From Melieria omissa (lineage: Eukaryota > Arthropoda > Insecta > Diptera > Ulidiidae), in assembly GCA_963971225.1 (NCBI GenBank), contig OZ020267.1:95407648-95471647 (forward strand): DNA of 64,000 bases, read 5' to 3'. The translations under genes and the position numbers were made by a program. Shown in pieces: positions 38,201 to 49,547 of this stretch; positions within the stretch are counted from its first letter, which is position 1, and every line of letters begins with the position of its first letter. The notes beneath the pieces were generated by a model that worked only from the letters and a program-made list of their open reading frames with translations, was not told the origin of the DNA and made no database searches.

Positions 38201-40642
38201 ACTGATACGGTAGTGTGAAACTTTCACCGTTTCACAAAATGAATTTGCCAATGGAAAAAAGCTATTGAAGACCTAGAACCCAGTGTTGCCAGATCAAGAA
38301 ATTTTCTCCTGGATTAAGGAGATTCTTGGCCTTTTAGGAGATTTTTTAGGAGAAAGAATTGTTAAGGAGAAAGTTTAGGAGATTCACATGTAATTTAAGG
38401 GGATTTTTCGGATGCTTACTGGATTTTCCGGAGATTTTCGGAAGATTTTTGGATAACGAAATATGATGCAAGCTCGTGTCTATCTCGTTTATGTTTATCC
38501 CGGTCTCACTTATTGCTTTTACAATACTTCAAAGTACATAATTTATGCAAAGAATGAAAGAAGTTTACAAAAGCGAAATACATACCGATCTAATTTTGTA
38601 TATGGTTTTTGTGTTAAGTTGAAGCTGAATGAACAAAGAGGTTGCAATAGAAAAATATATATTTTTATGAATATATAAATATATTTGTATTTTTTATGAG
38701 AAGTTTTCTTAGTTTTTAATGACAAAAATTATACAAAAAATGTTAGATTTTTTACATTCTTGGTAGCAAATTTCAGTTTGTTTTTAAGATATAGGAGAAA
38801 GTCATTTTAGGTATCTGGCAATCACCCAAAATGCTTGTACCGACATCCTGTAGGCCATCCCCGCCGACAATCTAAAACACTCGTTAGAAACGCTTTTAGA
38901 TTATGTAAATCGGGGAGAGGTTCAATACAAAAATTGCTGGTGCAAAATATGTTTTCAAAATTGGAATTAGGTTCAAAAGTTGAATGCAATCGCTCTCCCA
39001 CAAAATCAAATATTGCGTGCGCCACTGCATGCAATAATAAAATAAATGCGCACACACAACACTCAGGACCGAATGTGCTCAATGAAATTGAAGAATTTTA
39101 CTTTTCACTCTGTAGGCAAAATGAAAATGAAATTGAAATAGTCTATTTTTGGGCGCTTTATTGCTTTCACATGCGTAACTGTGACCATAAAATTTATTTT
39201 TAATTTTCTTTCAATCAATTTTATTTGATCAATTTTTCTTGCTTCAGTGTTATTTTGAAAGGATGTTAGTGAAGAGAGTGACTGAAATAAAAATTATTGG
39301 GGTATTTGTTCAAGTGCTGACTGATTGAAATCATATTGGTTGCTTTAACTACTGAAACCAAACCGGGGGTTGCACCAGTGTTTGAAATAGGCCCCATGGC
39401 ATCGTTTAGTGTATCACATCCGGTGGCCACATCTCAGGCGTCCTTTGTCAACTCAAAATTCTGCTGAAATTCGTTTTTTTAGAACTATGTGGAGATTTTA
39501 AAATGGTGTTTACCTCATTCCGACCTTTTAGCTAAGCGGCGCACAATGGCTTCTGACCAGGCTTTCAGTCACTCGCCTGAACGCCCCGATCGCTTTTCGC
39601 TCGCGCGCGTGTATAATTTCTCATGTTGTCTTTTGTTCGCACGCCCATAAATATGCAGCGCATTTCATTTTTGCCTTTATTCATTGTTATTGCAGCATAT
39701 TTGCTTTATTTATTGTTAAACTTGTATATTCATTTTGTAAATAAGCACAACAATACACAAGCGCGCCTATAAAACGTTGTTAAAAACAAACAGAAGCGCC
39801 ACAGAGGCTGCACAGGGCATGAAATCGCTGCGTAGGGCGACGGACGGCAGGACGAAAGTTGTATTCATAAATAAGCAGCTGAGCGTGTGCGCATAGAACG
39901 AACGGAAACGGAAAGGCAACGCCGAAAGTGATAGCAATACGGAACGGAAAATATAAAAACGCTTTTTTATGAACAAGGCACACAAACACACACATGGAAT
40001 AAAATAATCAGAAAAATCAGCAGCATAACATTTGGCCAGTGAAACTTTTTAATTTTTCATTGTCGCTTTGGGATTTTGTGCGAAACTTTCGAGTTTTGTT
40101 TTTTAGTTGAGGGGTTTTGGTTGAGATGTTGCGCGCGGGTGGGTTGATTGGTTGGTTGTTGCAGCAGTGACAGCAGAAAATTGTGAAGGTCTCATTTCGA
40201 GGGTTTGTCTGGCTTTCACTTTTTGTATATCGCACCAGCACAACTGCATTCGGGCTGGCAACAGCTGTGCGTCGAGTGATATTACTTTGAGTGATTTCGC
40301 ATAGCGTTGATGACGCTGAAGCGCGCAGATTGTGTTGGCTGGTGATGAGCGCTATTGATTTCGTGCACCTCAAACGTTGATTCGCGTTTGGTTGAGGTTG
40401 CGGTAAGTTGGGCAGGTGGCGTCAATTGGATTTCATTGAATTGAATTGAATTAGGCAGAGCTACTGATTCACTAATTAAGCAGCTGGAGGCTAATTAAGG
40501 CGGCAAATATTTGGGGGAGGTGTAAATTACGCCAAGAACCCACTGTGGATATTTGCCGAGTGTAATTTATCGTAATTATTCCTCATGTCACATTTCAAGA
40601 AAACTATTATTACTGTTACTGCTGCAACTGAAAGTATAGTTG
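35216..40642. other. Intronic DNA with candidate small features
   Basis: Mostly AT-rich. It includes the small signal-peptide-like ORF at 35710 and a TATA/Inr-like pair near 36956-36982. A possible hAT terminus (CAGGGGCGTAGCTAG) lies at 37262. A possible decayed element with CAGTGTTGCCAGAT / ATCTGGCAATCAC ends spans 38281-38825 and contains repeated AGGAGATT motifs. 39.5-40.5 kb is GC-richer and leader-like. No recognised gene. Confidence 0.4.
35710..35805 (+). CDS. Tiny ORF with a signal-peptide-like sequence, uncertain
   Basis: ATG at 35710 to TGA at 35803 encodes 31 residues. They start MFNHLQ, continue with a hydrophobic core (VLVVITLCIALCG) and a short segment ending AVA, then RSKQIK. 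The layout matches a cleavable signal peptide with AVA before the cut, leaving almost no mature peptide. It could be the first exon of a small secreted-protein gene, a relic of one, or chance. I do not recognise it, and no donor or matching second exon was found. Confidence 0.2.
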   Translation: MFNHLQVLVVITLCIALCGLRVAVARSKQIK

Positions 40643-40644
40643 TA

Positions 40645-41561
40645 CCTTGTGTAAAACGCAAAATTCTTAATCTTCATCAATATTTATTTTATCTCCTTCA
40701 AAATATGCTCCATTAGAAGCGATACACATATGCCAACGTTTCTTCCAATCATCAAAACATTTTTTATAGGCGCTTTCCGGTATGGCTTTGAGTTCCCTCT
40801 GCGAATTCTGTTTTACGTCTTCTATGGATTCAAAACGCGTTCCTCTGAGTGGTAATTTGAGGTTGGGAAACAGGAAAAAGTCACACGGTGCAAGATCAGG
40901 TGAATACGGTGGCTGTTCGATGGTATTTATTGAATGTTTGGCCTTAAAATCGTTGATAATGTTGGCTCGGTGGGATGGAGCATTATCGTCATGAAAAATC
41001 CATGAATTATCCTTCCACAACTGAGGCCGTTTACGGCGGATATTTTCACGCAAACGTCTTAAAACAGTCAAATAATAGTCTTTACCGACTGTTTGTCCTT
41101 CAGGGACGAATTCATGATGCACCACACCACGAATATCGAAGAAAACAATCACCACCTTGATTTTCGAGCGACTTTGGCGTGGTTTTTTCGGTTTCGGCTC
41201 GTCTTTTCCTCTCCATTCCGATGATTGTTGGCTTGTTTGCATGTCGTACTCGTAGACCCATGTCTCGTCACGAGTTATGATGCGTTCCATGAAAGTTGGA
41301 TCGGAATTGGCTCGATCAATCACGTCCAAAGAGACCTGTTCACGGTACTCATTTTGAAGAAAATTCTCAACAAAATCGCAACGCACTACTGAGGTGAACT
41401 GGTTTCAACAGCTGCCGTAAACAAACTGTCTGACAGATCGCGCTCATTTTTGGCATAGTAATTAAGGACAGTGCTACCAACCTACAGAAACTTAAAATAT
41501 CGAAAAATATACAGCGCGCGAATTTTAAATGAGAATTTCCGGAAACTTTTCGGTCACAATG
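40645..41561 (-). mobile_element. Deletion-derivative mariner (lineage C), copy 1
   Basis: The 917-bp element lies on the minus strand between TA dinucleotides (40643-40644 and 41562-41563). Its 5' terminus, at the right edge, reads CATTGTGACCGAAAAG. The opposite end keeps only CCTTGTG because 26 bp of the terminal repeat (present in the copy at 62.4 kb) are deleted. The leader joins directly to the middle of the transposase, so the DNA-binding N-terminus is missing. This matches copy 2, so the deletion predates their spread. Confidence 0.88.
40667..41386 (-). pseudogene. N-terminally truncated mariner transposase, catalytic domain open
   Basis: A 239-codon open frame covers the whole catalytic domain of a mariner transposase. 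It contains RDETWVYEYD (first Asp), FFDIRGVVHHEF, HDDNAPSHRA (second Asp) and PYSPDLAPCDFFLF (third Asp), the D,D34D triad in order, and ends with a normal C-terminus (KRWHMCIAS...INIDED). Full-length mariner transposases are about 345 residues; here roughly 100-110 N-terminal residues, including both helix-turn-helix motifs, are absent. The frame has no ATG at its left limit (it opens at a GTG). Without the terminal-repeat-binding domain it should not transpose by itself. The G-to-R change before DETW relative to copy 2 is notable. Confidence 0.88.
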
Positions 41562-41752
41562 TAAATTAAAAAGCAACAAATGTTGTACTTTTGAAGTAAT
41601 TCTGAATAGTGCATGGAAGAATTCTTAATAGTCAGAATGTTAATTTTGTTTTAGGTTTGTACTAATATTGATTTTCGCAGACATAGCAAATTCTTCTTTT
41701 TTCATTATTTACTATGTTCTGTTCTTTTCGGTTTATGCAATACCTCACTTAA

Positions 41753-42481
41753 GGGGGTCGTCTAGTGTGACGGGTCAAAAAAAATCGTTTTTGTTTTTTT
41801 TCATAAATCACTTCTAAAACATGTTTAGAAGACGTGTATAAATGGATTTTTGTAAATTCGAAGCCGTTATCAAGTTGCACTTGTAAACCGGAGTAGGTAT
41901 GCGGAGCGCATACCTCCAACTTCCAACTTAAAAACGCGTTTTTCTCAAAACACGTTTTTTCAAAACTGCTGCCACGATATCTCAAAAACTATTTAACTAT
42001 TAATGCTCAACTTTTTACACCATCTTGAGTACATGTCCAACTACAAATTAAGCTAAAAGAATTAAGATTGCTTCGTTACTTTTTTTTTTCTTCAATTATA
42101 TGCACGTGAAAAATAGTCGAAAAACTCATATTTTTTTTATGTTTAGGCAAAAAAATACTTTTTTTTGGAATTCGAACTTTCTTTTAGCTCAATTTGCAGT
42201 TTGAAGTCTCAGGAATGAAATGGCGTTTGGTTTTTTGATTTCAGATAATCACAACGCCCAGAATCATGGCAGCAGTGGAGCAACTTTTTTTTTTTACGTC
42301 TTCCTGTTGAGTGGTGTAACTCCGATACTAATCAATAGATTGGCTTCAAATAATTATAAAACTTTGTCGATATGTACTCAAAGAAGAAATAAAATTCAAA
42401 AGTTATTTTACTTGAACGGTTTTTTTAATAATGACTGTCAAAAAAGGCATAAAAATACGGCCTTCACACTAGACGACCCCC
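41753..42481. mobile_element. TTAA-flanked MITE with 18-bp perfect terminal inverted repeats
   Basis: The 729-bp element begins GGGGGTCGTCTAGTGTGA and ends with its exact reverse complement. Flanking TTAA copies are at 41749-41752 and 42482-42485. Inside is a perfect AGGTATGCG-GAG-CGCATACCT hairpin near 41895-41915. No transposase motif. The TTAA target suggests piggyBac-type mobilisation; TTAA could also be part of the repeat, so the class is inferred. Confidence 0.78.
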
Positions 42482-42832
42482 TTAAGCACTAAAAAGTGGA
42501 AACACACATGTTGCCCAAAAATCTGCATTTGTTATGATACAACAATCGCACATAATCGCACAGCACACATCACGCAGTAATGGAGGCAACGCTCAGCGTT
42601 TTTACGATTCATTTAAAATGTTTATCTGAATTGTTCTTGTTGCTGCATGAATGGAATCTGCCATGTCATGTCGAAAGCCAAGAATTCAAGGCTTTTTAAG
42701 CCAAAATTTAACTCGATTATGTTTATCGAGAAAATGTTTGGCCCGCCAGCTGAAGGAACATAAAAAAACCAGCATAAGTCAGAATCTGATATTCCAAACA
42801 AAGCACAAACTAAATATTTATTTAATTCATAT

Positions 42833-43472
42833 TAAAGTCCTGCATGAATATATTCATTTTGGCGGCTACACTACTGTACATACTGTACGGATAATTGGTA
42901 TTCGAAGAATGCGTACAACGAAACGAATAGAAACGAGAACCAGCGAGCGTCGCTTCTCGTTTCTAATCGTATTCGGTAAAAGCGAACACTGCAGTGCTCG
43001 GATTCGGTAATCGAGAACTTTGCGAAGTATTCGAATATCAACAGTTTCACCGAATATTTTTATGCGCAGTATGTCACTTTTGCATGTGTATACTTGTGGT
43101 GTGGTTGATGTGGCTTATTAGTTAATACGCAAAATCGAAATTATTGAAGAAAGTAGCATAAAAAATTAAAAAATATTTATATATAACATAAATATTTCTT
43201 AAATAATCTTAGGAATAATAAAACGAATATATTCGAATATATTCGAAGCAGTGTGTACTATTATTCGAATGCTTTTGTGCTCGTTTTCCCGCTTCGAGCG
43301 AATATGAATAAATAGTGTACGTCTACTCGTTTCTGTTCGGAGCTTACTCGTACTCGAAGGGAGCTGTACTCGTATTCATTCGGACCGGTCCGCAAAGATG
43401 AAGTGAAGTATTCTATTTAAAAGCATTTGAATGTTTTCGAATAGCAAAAATGCTTACTCGTGCAGGACTCTA
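42833..43472. mobile_element. hAT-type MITE rich in CGAATA/TATTCG motifs
   Basis: The 640-bp element begins TAAAGTCCTGCATGA and ends TCGTGCAGGACTCTA, 15-bp inverted repeats with two mismatches. It is flanked by identical 8-bp ATTCATAT copies (42825-42832 and 43473-43480). The interior contains many TATTCGAATA-like and ACTCGTACTCG motifs on both strands, far above background. Non-coding. Confidence 0.8.
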
Positions 43473-43512
43473 ATTCATATTTACTTACAAAATTCCTTAA
43501 TTATAATAATAA

Positions 43513-44286
43513 CACCGTGCGACACAAAACCTCTTTTGCCGAGACCCATCAAAAAGATGATATAGGTATGAAGCTCATTCGTTGGTCATTCCTAATAACA
43601 TGGCATGCTCAGATTTTTTTCTGCTCCGATGTCCTTTGAAAATTTTCGAAAATTTTAAGGATATACATATTTCAGAGACTTTTTGTGGCTATGCAATGAT
43701 AAAGGCTTAGATATCGAATGAGAGTAGAATTGTCGCCTTTTGCTTACATTTTTTATTTTAAACTTTCAGGATAAAATGTGTCTCAAATATGTATCCTTTC
43801 AAATGTGTATCCTATATCTTTGACTTTTTCAACGAATCCTTAAAAAAAAGTACATATATGTTTTGGATATCAGTCTGTACTATATCTCAACATTTTATTC
43901 TTTTAATTTTAGTGATTTAGAGTTAAAAAAACCAGCTTCTATCCATAAGTAAGAATTTTGTATGCAATATGCATTAATTTTTGTCTATAAATTTAAATAA
44001 TAAAAATGTTGAGGTATTTAATCACACATTATTTACTGAATTATTTTTGTTCTACAAGTTCAAAATACAAAATTTAGTCAAAAAGCAGCAGATATTCACA
44101 TATTTTTCATAGGACAATCGAAAATATAAAAAAAAGGTTTTAGAATGTGTGTTTTTAATATTTAAAAGTCCTTTAAAAACAATTGGATCATAAATGAAAA
44201 ACTGAATAAGCTATGTTACTATGAATGACCTCTAGTTTCACGCCCTTATAATCTTTTGGATGGGACAAAAGTACTGTCGTACGGTG
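43513..44286. mobile_element. Inverted-repeat element with 9-bp target-site duplication
   Basis: The 774-bp element begins CACCGTGCGACA and ends TGTCGTACGGTG (12-bp inverted repeats, one mismatch). The flanks are TAATAATAA at 43504-43512 and 44287-44295. A 9-bp duplication points to a Mutator-like (MULE) source, though the low complexity of TAATAATAA weakens this. The interior is AT-rich without coding capacity. Confidence 0.65.
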
Positions 44287-44476
44287 TAATAATAAATAAT
44301 GCCAACGCTTGACTCAGTTTTCAAAACATTTATGGTATTCGATTCGAAAGTCGTCGTCTTTGATTTTTTTATTATCTCCTCTGGAAGTGTTTCCCGTGAA
44401 GGTTTTTAAAAAGAGAGTTAAATAAAATATTGCTGTCAGATGTGGTAACACACAAAAAAAAAATCCATCAGTCTAA

Positions 44477-44916
44477 TACCATGTTTATACGACGGTCCCA
44501 GTCGATTCGCATTGACTCGACACGCTTTCGAGCCAGGTGTTTTTAAATTGATTTCAGAAGCGCATTGACTGCAGACGGTTTGAAAAGTTAAAAGCATACT
44601 TTTTCATTTATTCACATATTTTCGTTTTTCCTATTTTTTGACGTCTGAATGAAAATTAGCTTCAGTGTTGCTTGTTCTTTTGTTGAAAATGCTCAAAAAA
44701 CTGAATCACCATCAGCTGATTTTCAAAGCACTTTGAAAATGTTTATCCGTTTATAAGAATTTTCGAAGTGACTTGAAAATTTAAGAACTCATTTGAAAAG
44801 CGCTTTGACTCGATACACTTAAAATGTTCAAAGCGGTTTGAAAACGTGTTTATACGACTGTATAGAGTCGATGCGTATTGACTCATAGCGACTTGAGCTG
44901 TCGCATAAACGGGGTT
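44477..44916. mobile_element. Candidate MITE with TAA flanks (Harbinger-like pattern)
   Basis: The ends TACCATGTTTATACGAC and GTCGCATAAACGGGGTT are imperfect inverted repeats (13 of 17 positions) with TAA on each side. A longer internal motif, AGTCGAT-CG-ATTGACTC, recurs as a direct repeat near both ends. A 3-bp target is weak evidence by itself. Confidence 0.42.
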
Positions 44917-44919
44917 TAA

Positions 44920-47900
44920 GTCCCGGAAGACAGAGAATGCTACATGGTTTTGGTTCTGAAAACTGTTTGATCAAAGTGATATATAAACATTATCGACATA
45001 TGAATATGAACCTAAAAGTTTTCCGTTTGTCCTCTAGGAGAAGGTTTCTGACAGTTTTTTTTAAATTGATGGGGATTGCACTGCCCATACAACTAAAAAG
45101 TTTTATATCGAACAGCTTTGAAATGATCAGTATTGAAGTTTGGTAAGGCGTCATGATTCAGACTTTCAAAACATTAGTGACATTCGGTACGAATTTAGTT
45201 CGTCATATTCTTTGGCAGGGGTGGGGTTTGAACAAAAAGGTGGCTCCAGCCACACAACCAAATGTGTTAATATACAACTGAATACTTTCAGAAATTACAG
45301 TTGTTTAAATCGGAAGCTAATAGTAGAAAAGCTTTGTGCTTGCGGCGTTTGGTATTTTAAGACTGAGCTGAACTAGAGTGTGTCACGATATTTTTCTATT
45401 CATCTACGTTAGATTTAAAAATTCTTGAGAAGTTTTAGCCAAAATTTGCTTTTCAGTTCCCTTTAATTGAAGCAGTACGCTCCTGACGTTTGTTCTTGCG
45501 TTCTTGTTGGTTGTGATTTAAGCAATGTGTACGTTAAGCACGTAAAAGTTAGAGCTTAAGTGTCTTGCAATTTTGTGGTTTTCAAAAATCTTTTCTTGAG
45601 CCATACGTGACGGGGATAGCGACGAGGAGTATGCAAGGCAAGATACACTTTCGTTGTGCAATTAGAGGTGCGTTAGGGCAAGTTAAGTGACGCAAGAAAG
45701 CTGAAAGCGGTCATTATGGGGTACAGCAGTTGAGCACTGGTGGGCGGCTAAGCACAACATTTGTCGAATTGAAGATATGTATAGAGCGCAGTTGTGGGTC
45801 TTAAATGCGAAGTTGCTATGCAGTTAGTGTTGGAGATACAAGTTGTTTACAAAATAGAAGAAAAGTAGGTAAGCAAAATAAAATAAGTTAATAACACTAC
45901 AATTATTTGCATTAGTGCTGTGGTTGTTTAGAGAAATATTGGTCAAATAAGTAAAATAAACTAGCAAGTAAATTCTCATACAATAACTACAAGTATTTCT
46001 ATAATTCAGCCGAAAGCCTCCGTTGCTAGCGCTGCTCAATTTTTGTTAGTTTATATAATAATTGTTATTTTTATATAAGCTTTTATAAAAATAAAAAAAA
46101 ATTTCCATAATTGGTTTAAATGAATGTTTAATATTTTATATTCAGTCAAAATTTAAACCATAAATTACATAAATTGTTACTGATTCAAATAACTGCAAAT
46201 GGCAGATATTACTTGCCATTGTAATAACAATAAATATTTAATTGAATATAGATATGTTTATTGGCGTTTAATGAGCGGCAAATATGCGAATTGTTAATTA
46301 GTGACACTAGTAAATCACATGGAATTTCTTTAGTTGATTTTTTATAAAGCTTACCAAAACTTGCTTTTATTTATGTCCTACGCGCTAAAATTAATACAGT
46401 AAGCATTCAGCAGAAACCACGTATGTATGTATGTATGTTTATATGTATATATATGTAAATACTTCCCAAAACAATAGCGAAAACATGTTGCCATCGAATA
46501 ACCTGTACAAACTGGCAATCAACCAAATTAATTGCACATATTTTTAGGCGCATATGTCCGTCGCCTATGTAAATAATTATGCCCCTATACCTTTATGTTT
46601 GTGTGTTTGTCGTTTTATACGTCAGCGTAAATGTGAGTGTACAACCTTAAAACATTTAACCTGGTTTTGCATGGCTGCGTGTACACAACAACAAAAACAT
46701 CCCAAAAATAATGAAAAAGTCAACATTTAAACAAAACACACCAAAACCATATTTACGGCATGCAGCAACGAGAACAGAAACACTAACAAAACTCACACGT
46801 GTCTGTATGTATGTTTGTAATTTGCGTGATAATTAAACGAAAAAAAAAATGTTGTGAAAAACGCCTGAAAGCATACACCATACAAATAACAAATAGTACA
46901 CCAACAACACAACCTGCGGCAAAATTTATTAACAATATGGCAACTGCAACACTTGGCATGGCAATAAAAACAACATAGTCAAAAAACAATAACAATAACA
47001 ACAAATTACAACACTTAACGCATGCGAATACCCACACTTACTCTCACACACCCTAATTTCTACACACCAACAGCGGCTCACATGCACCGAACACGTAAAT
47101 GTAATTGGAATGCTAAAAATAACACAAAAACAACAACTACAACAACCAAAAAGAACTACTACATTCATATTGGCAGCACACAATAAAACTAAAACAACAA
47201 CAACTGCATGGACCCGCACTTACGCACACTAATTACACATAATCAGAACCCCCGTCAGAGCCGCACGAAAGTTGTGGTGGCGAATGTGTGAGTGCGTTCA
47301 AAAGTATGCAGGCAGCATACACGCCAAACAATCGCCCAACAACAACAACAACAACAACAACACTTCACAGCCAACACGTCAAATACTTGAAAACGCAATT
47401 TGTGTATTGTTTATGCGTACTTTCTAAGCAATTTTCAATGTTCTCTCTCTTTCCCGTGCAACAACACGACAGCGCAACTAAAACATGAACGACAATGGGC
47501 GCGCCTGAAAGTATACATCATTAGCGACGCAAAGTGTGGCACACAATTGGGGTGGAGAAAGGAATTGGCACAAAAGCGAAGCGCAGCAGTGAACATGACA
47601 ACTCCAGCATGTTAAAGTCGGCCGAAAGGGGAAACGTAACGCAGCGTAGTCGAAAAGAAAGTCAGCACAAAAGCGCCAAAAGGGAGAATACATTAGTGGC
47701 GATTACATAGAAAACAAGTGCAGGAATTGCGACATTGCGACGGCCAGGATAAGCATCGGTTTACTAAGACGACTTTCGGCATCAGCAAGCGACGGGCAAA
47801 GGCTCACCGAGGCGGCGAGCGGACAGAAGGCTGACAAAGCGGCGGCGAGGCAAAGGGGCAGTGTTAATTACAGCACAGCACAGCACAGCGCAAATGTAGG

Positions 47901-48631
47901 AAAGTCAAGGACGCTACTAGGCAACGGTAAAGTAGACGAGACGAAAGCGAAACAAAACACACAATAGCAACAACAGTGGCAGCAAAGAAGAAAAATGCCG
48001 TAATAATGCACGAACAATGCACGAAAGCCAAATGCAGAGCCAATGCCGATGCAGACGACACTAACAACGAAGACATGAGAATGCGTTGAGGCTGATGCTG
48101 GGCATGAGCCAAAAGACATGCAAATTGCAACAAAAACAACAACAAAAAATACAAACAGAGCACTACAAGCGCACAAAACGCAGCCGTTGACGAAAGACGT
48201 GGACTGTGGATGTGGACGTTGCTGTTGTGCCGAGTACGCTGACGACGTTGACGTTGATGCTAATAATGATGACTATGACGATGATGGGACGATAATATGG
48301 TTGCCGTTATTGATGCATTAGTGCAGCAGTTGCCCGTAAGAAATTAAGGCAAACTCAAAGAAAATAAGCAACAGATAGACGCTTCCATTTAAAGCTTTAG
48401 TGAACTGCACAAAGGACTATTTAAAGAAATATTCAAAGCTCCCAAACCATTTGCATAGTCTGCGGCATGTAACAAATGCGAATCAGCGCCAACCGTCAAA
48501 AGTAATTGAAATATCTTACACAGCAACAATTATTGCGCAGCTGCCAGCGTTAATTTATTTTTACGCTACTGTACAAATTGTATTGTTTTGGCCGAGCGTA
48601 GCGCGTACTACGTGCAATTTAAGCCGTAGAC
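44920..48631. other. Intronic DNA and presumed leader of the proximal first exon
   Basis: 44.92-47.2 kb is AT-rich; a segment at 45145-45213 resembles 44300-44365. 46.42-46.45 kb has a GTAT run. 47.28-48.63 kb is GC-richer, CAA/GCA-rich, without Inr+DPE, and is the likely promoter/5' leader of the exon at 48632. Confidence 0.4.
47337..47362. repeat. (CAA)n microsatellite
   Basis: Eight to nine CAA units in the presumed leader region of the proximal first exon. Confidence 0.9.
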
Positions 48632-48661
48632 ATGCCGGAACAGGACAACTATGACGATGAG
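48632..48661 (+). CDS. Alternative first coding exon (short acidic N-terminus) of the DPP-like gene
   Basis: An ATG at 48632 opens ten codons, MPEQDNYDDE, that run exactly to a splice donor (GAG|GTAATT) in phase 0. Joined to the exon at 63650 it gives ...[16 protein letters not shown]. That closely resembles the DE-LV-SNP-QRNW segment of vertebrate DPP6, the main reason for calling this exon. The start is fixed by an in-frame TAA at 48620-48622, four codons upstream. Five of the ten residues are acidic, giving a very short cytoplasmic tail. The presumed 5' leader (roughly 47.3-48.63 kb) is rich in CAA/GCA and carries overlapping out-of-frame ORFs, typical of fly leaders. No canonical Inr+DPE pair was found there. 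The intron to the shared exon is 14,988 bp and carries a Helitron, several MITEs and two mariners. The exon is too short for ORF finders; splicing is inferred. Confidence 0.75.
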
Positions 48662-48767
48662 GTAATTTTTTCCAAGCAATTATCTTGAAACTCAAAGAGT
48701 GTGTCAAATAATGTACGCACATGTTAAGCTTTGAAGTTAGATACAATTTTTTAGAACATGAATGCAA

Positions 48768-49203
48768 CATAGTGAAATGAATAAATTGTGCCAGATAGCA
48801 GGAACTCTCTCTTCATCGTACACTTATTTTCTAACGGTTAATGTCATTTTGCTGAAAAATGTCATGATTTATAACCCGTCTGTGCTGTATGAACAAATTT
48901 CAAAATAAATTGTTGTTTGAAAATATGTTCTGCACAAAAACCGATACCAAAAACGCATCTACATGCCAGGAAAAACGTGCTGTCTGAAAAAAAAACGCAC
49001 GGCAATGCAGTTCCTATGTTTTTCAAACATAAAATATGTTACGAAAATATATATTTCTGGAGTACTGAAAGCAAATTTTTAATTTAACGACAAAAAAATA
49101 AAGGTTAATCGAACTGACACAAATAAATTGACACATTGACAATTGCTACTCAGAGAAATAAGTGTACGTCATCTATCTGGTACACTTTATTGATTTCACT
49201 ATG
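48768..49203. mobile_element. Long-terminal-inverted-repeat element
   Basis: The left end (CATAGTGAAATGAATAAA, then TGTGCCAGATAG, then GTACACTTATTT) reappears in reverse complement at the right end with few differences. The one larger change is about 8 extra bases between the second and third blocks on the left. This gives inverted repeats of roughly 50 bp. The target duplication is not clear. It lies only 106 bp downstream of the donor at 48661. Confidence 0.6.
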
Positions 49204-49547
49204 GAATACAACAGAAAACAATTTGTTTTGGAAGCGAATGCATTTTTTTCAGAAAATTTTTGAATAACTCAAAATTTAATTCAATCAATCAAACTACGGG
49301 CCATTCTGGTTTTCTTCTACAAATAACCGAGATTTGAAAAAACTGAGACTAATTGATATTTTTGTTTTTACGTACAACTCTTTGAATTAAAAAAAAAATG
49401 TTCTCTGTGCATATATTTTTTATTTGAACAATTTCTTATAATGATATCGTTAATCGTTAAAATGTTAAAACTGCAAAGAATGTTGATTGAAAAATCATCT
49501 TGCACGGCGAAGCGTATTTGGAATTGGACAACTGCGTTTACTCTAAC

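Noticed and set aside
38281..38825. Possible hAT element with CAGTGTTGCCAGAT and ATCTGGCAATCAC ends
   Set aside because: The end match is only about 9-10 bp and no 8-bp duplication is visible.
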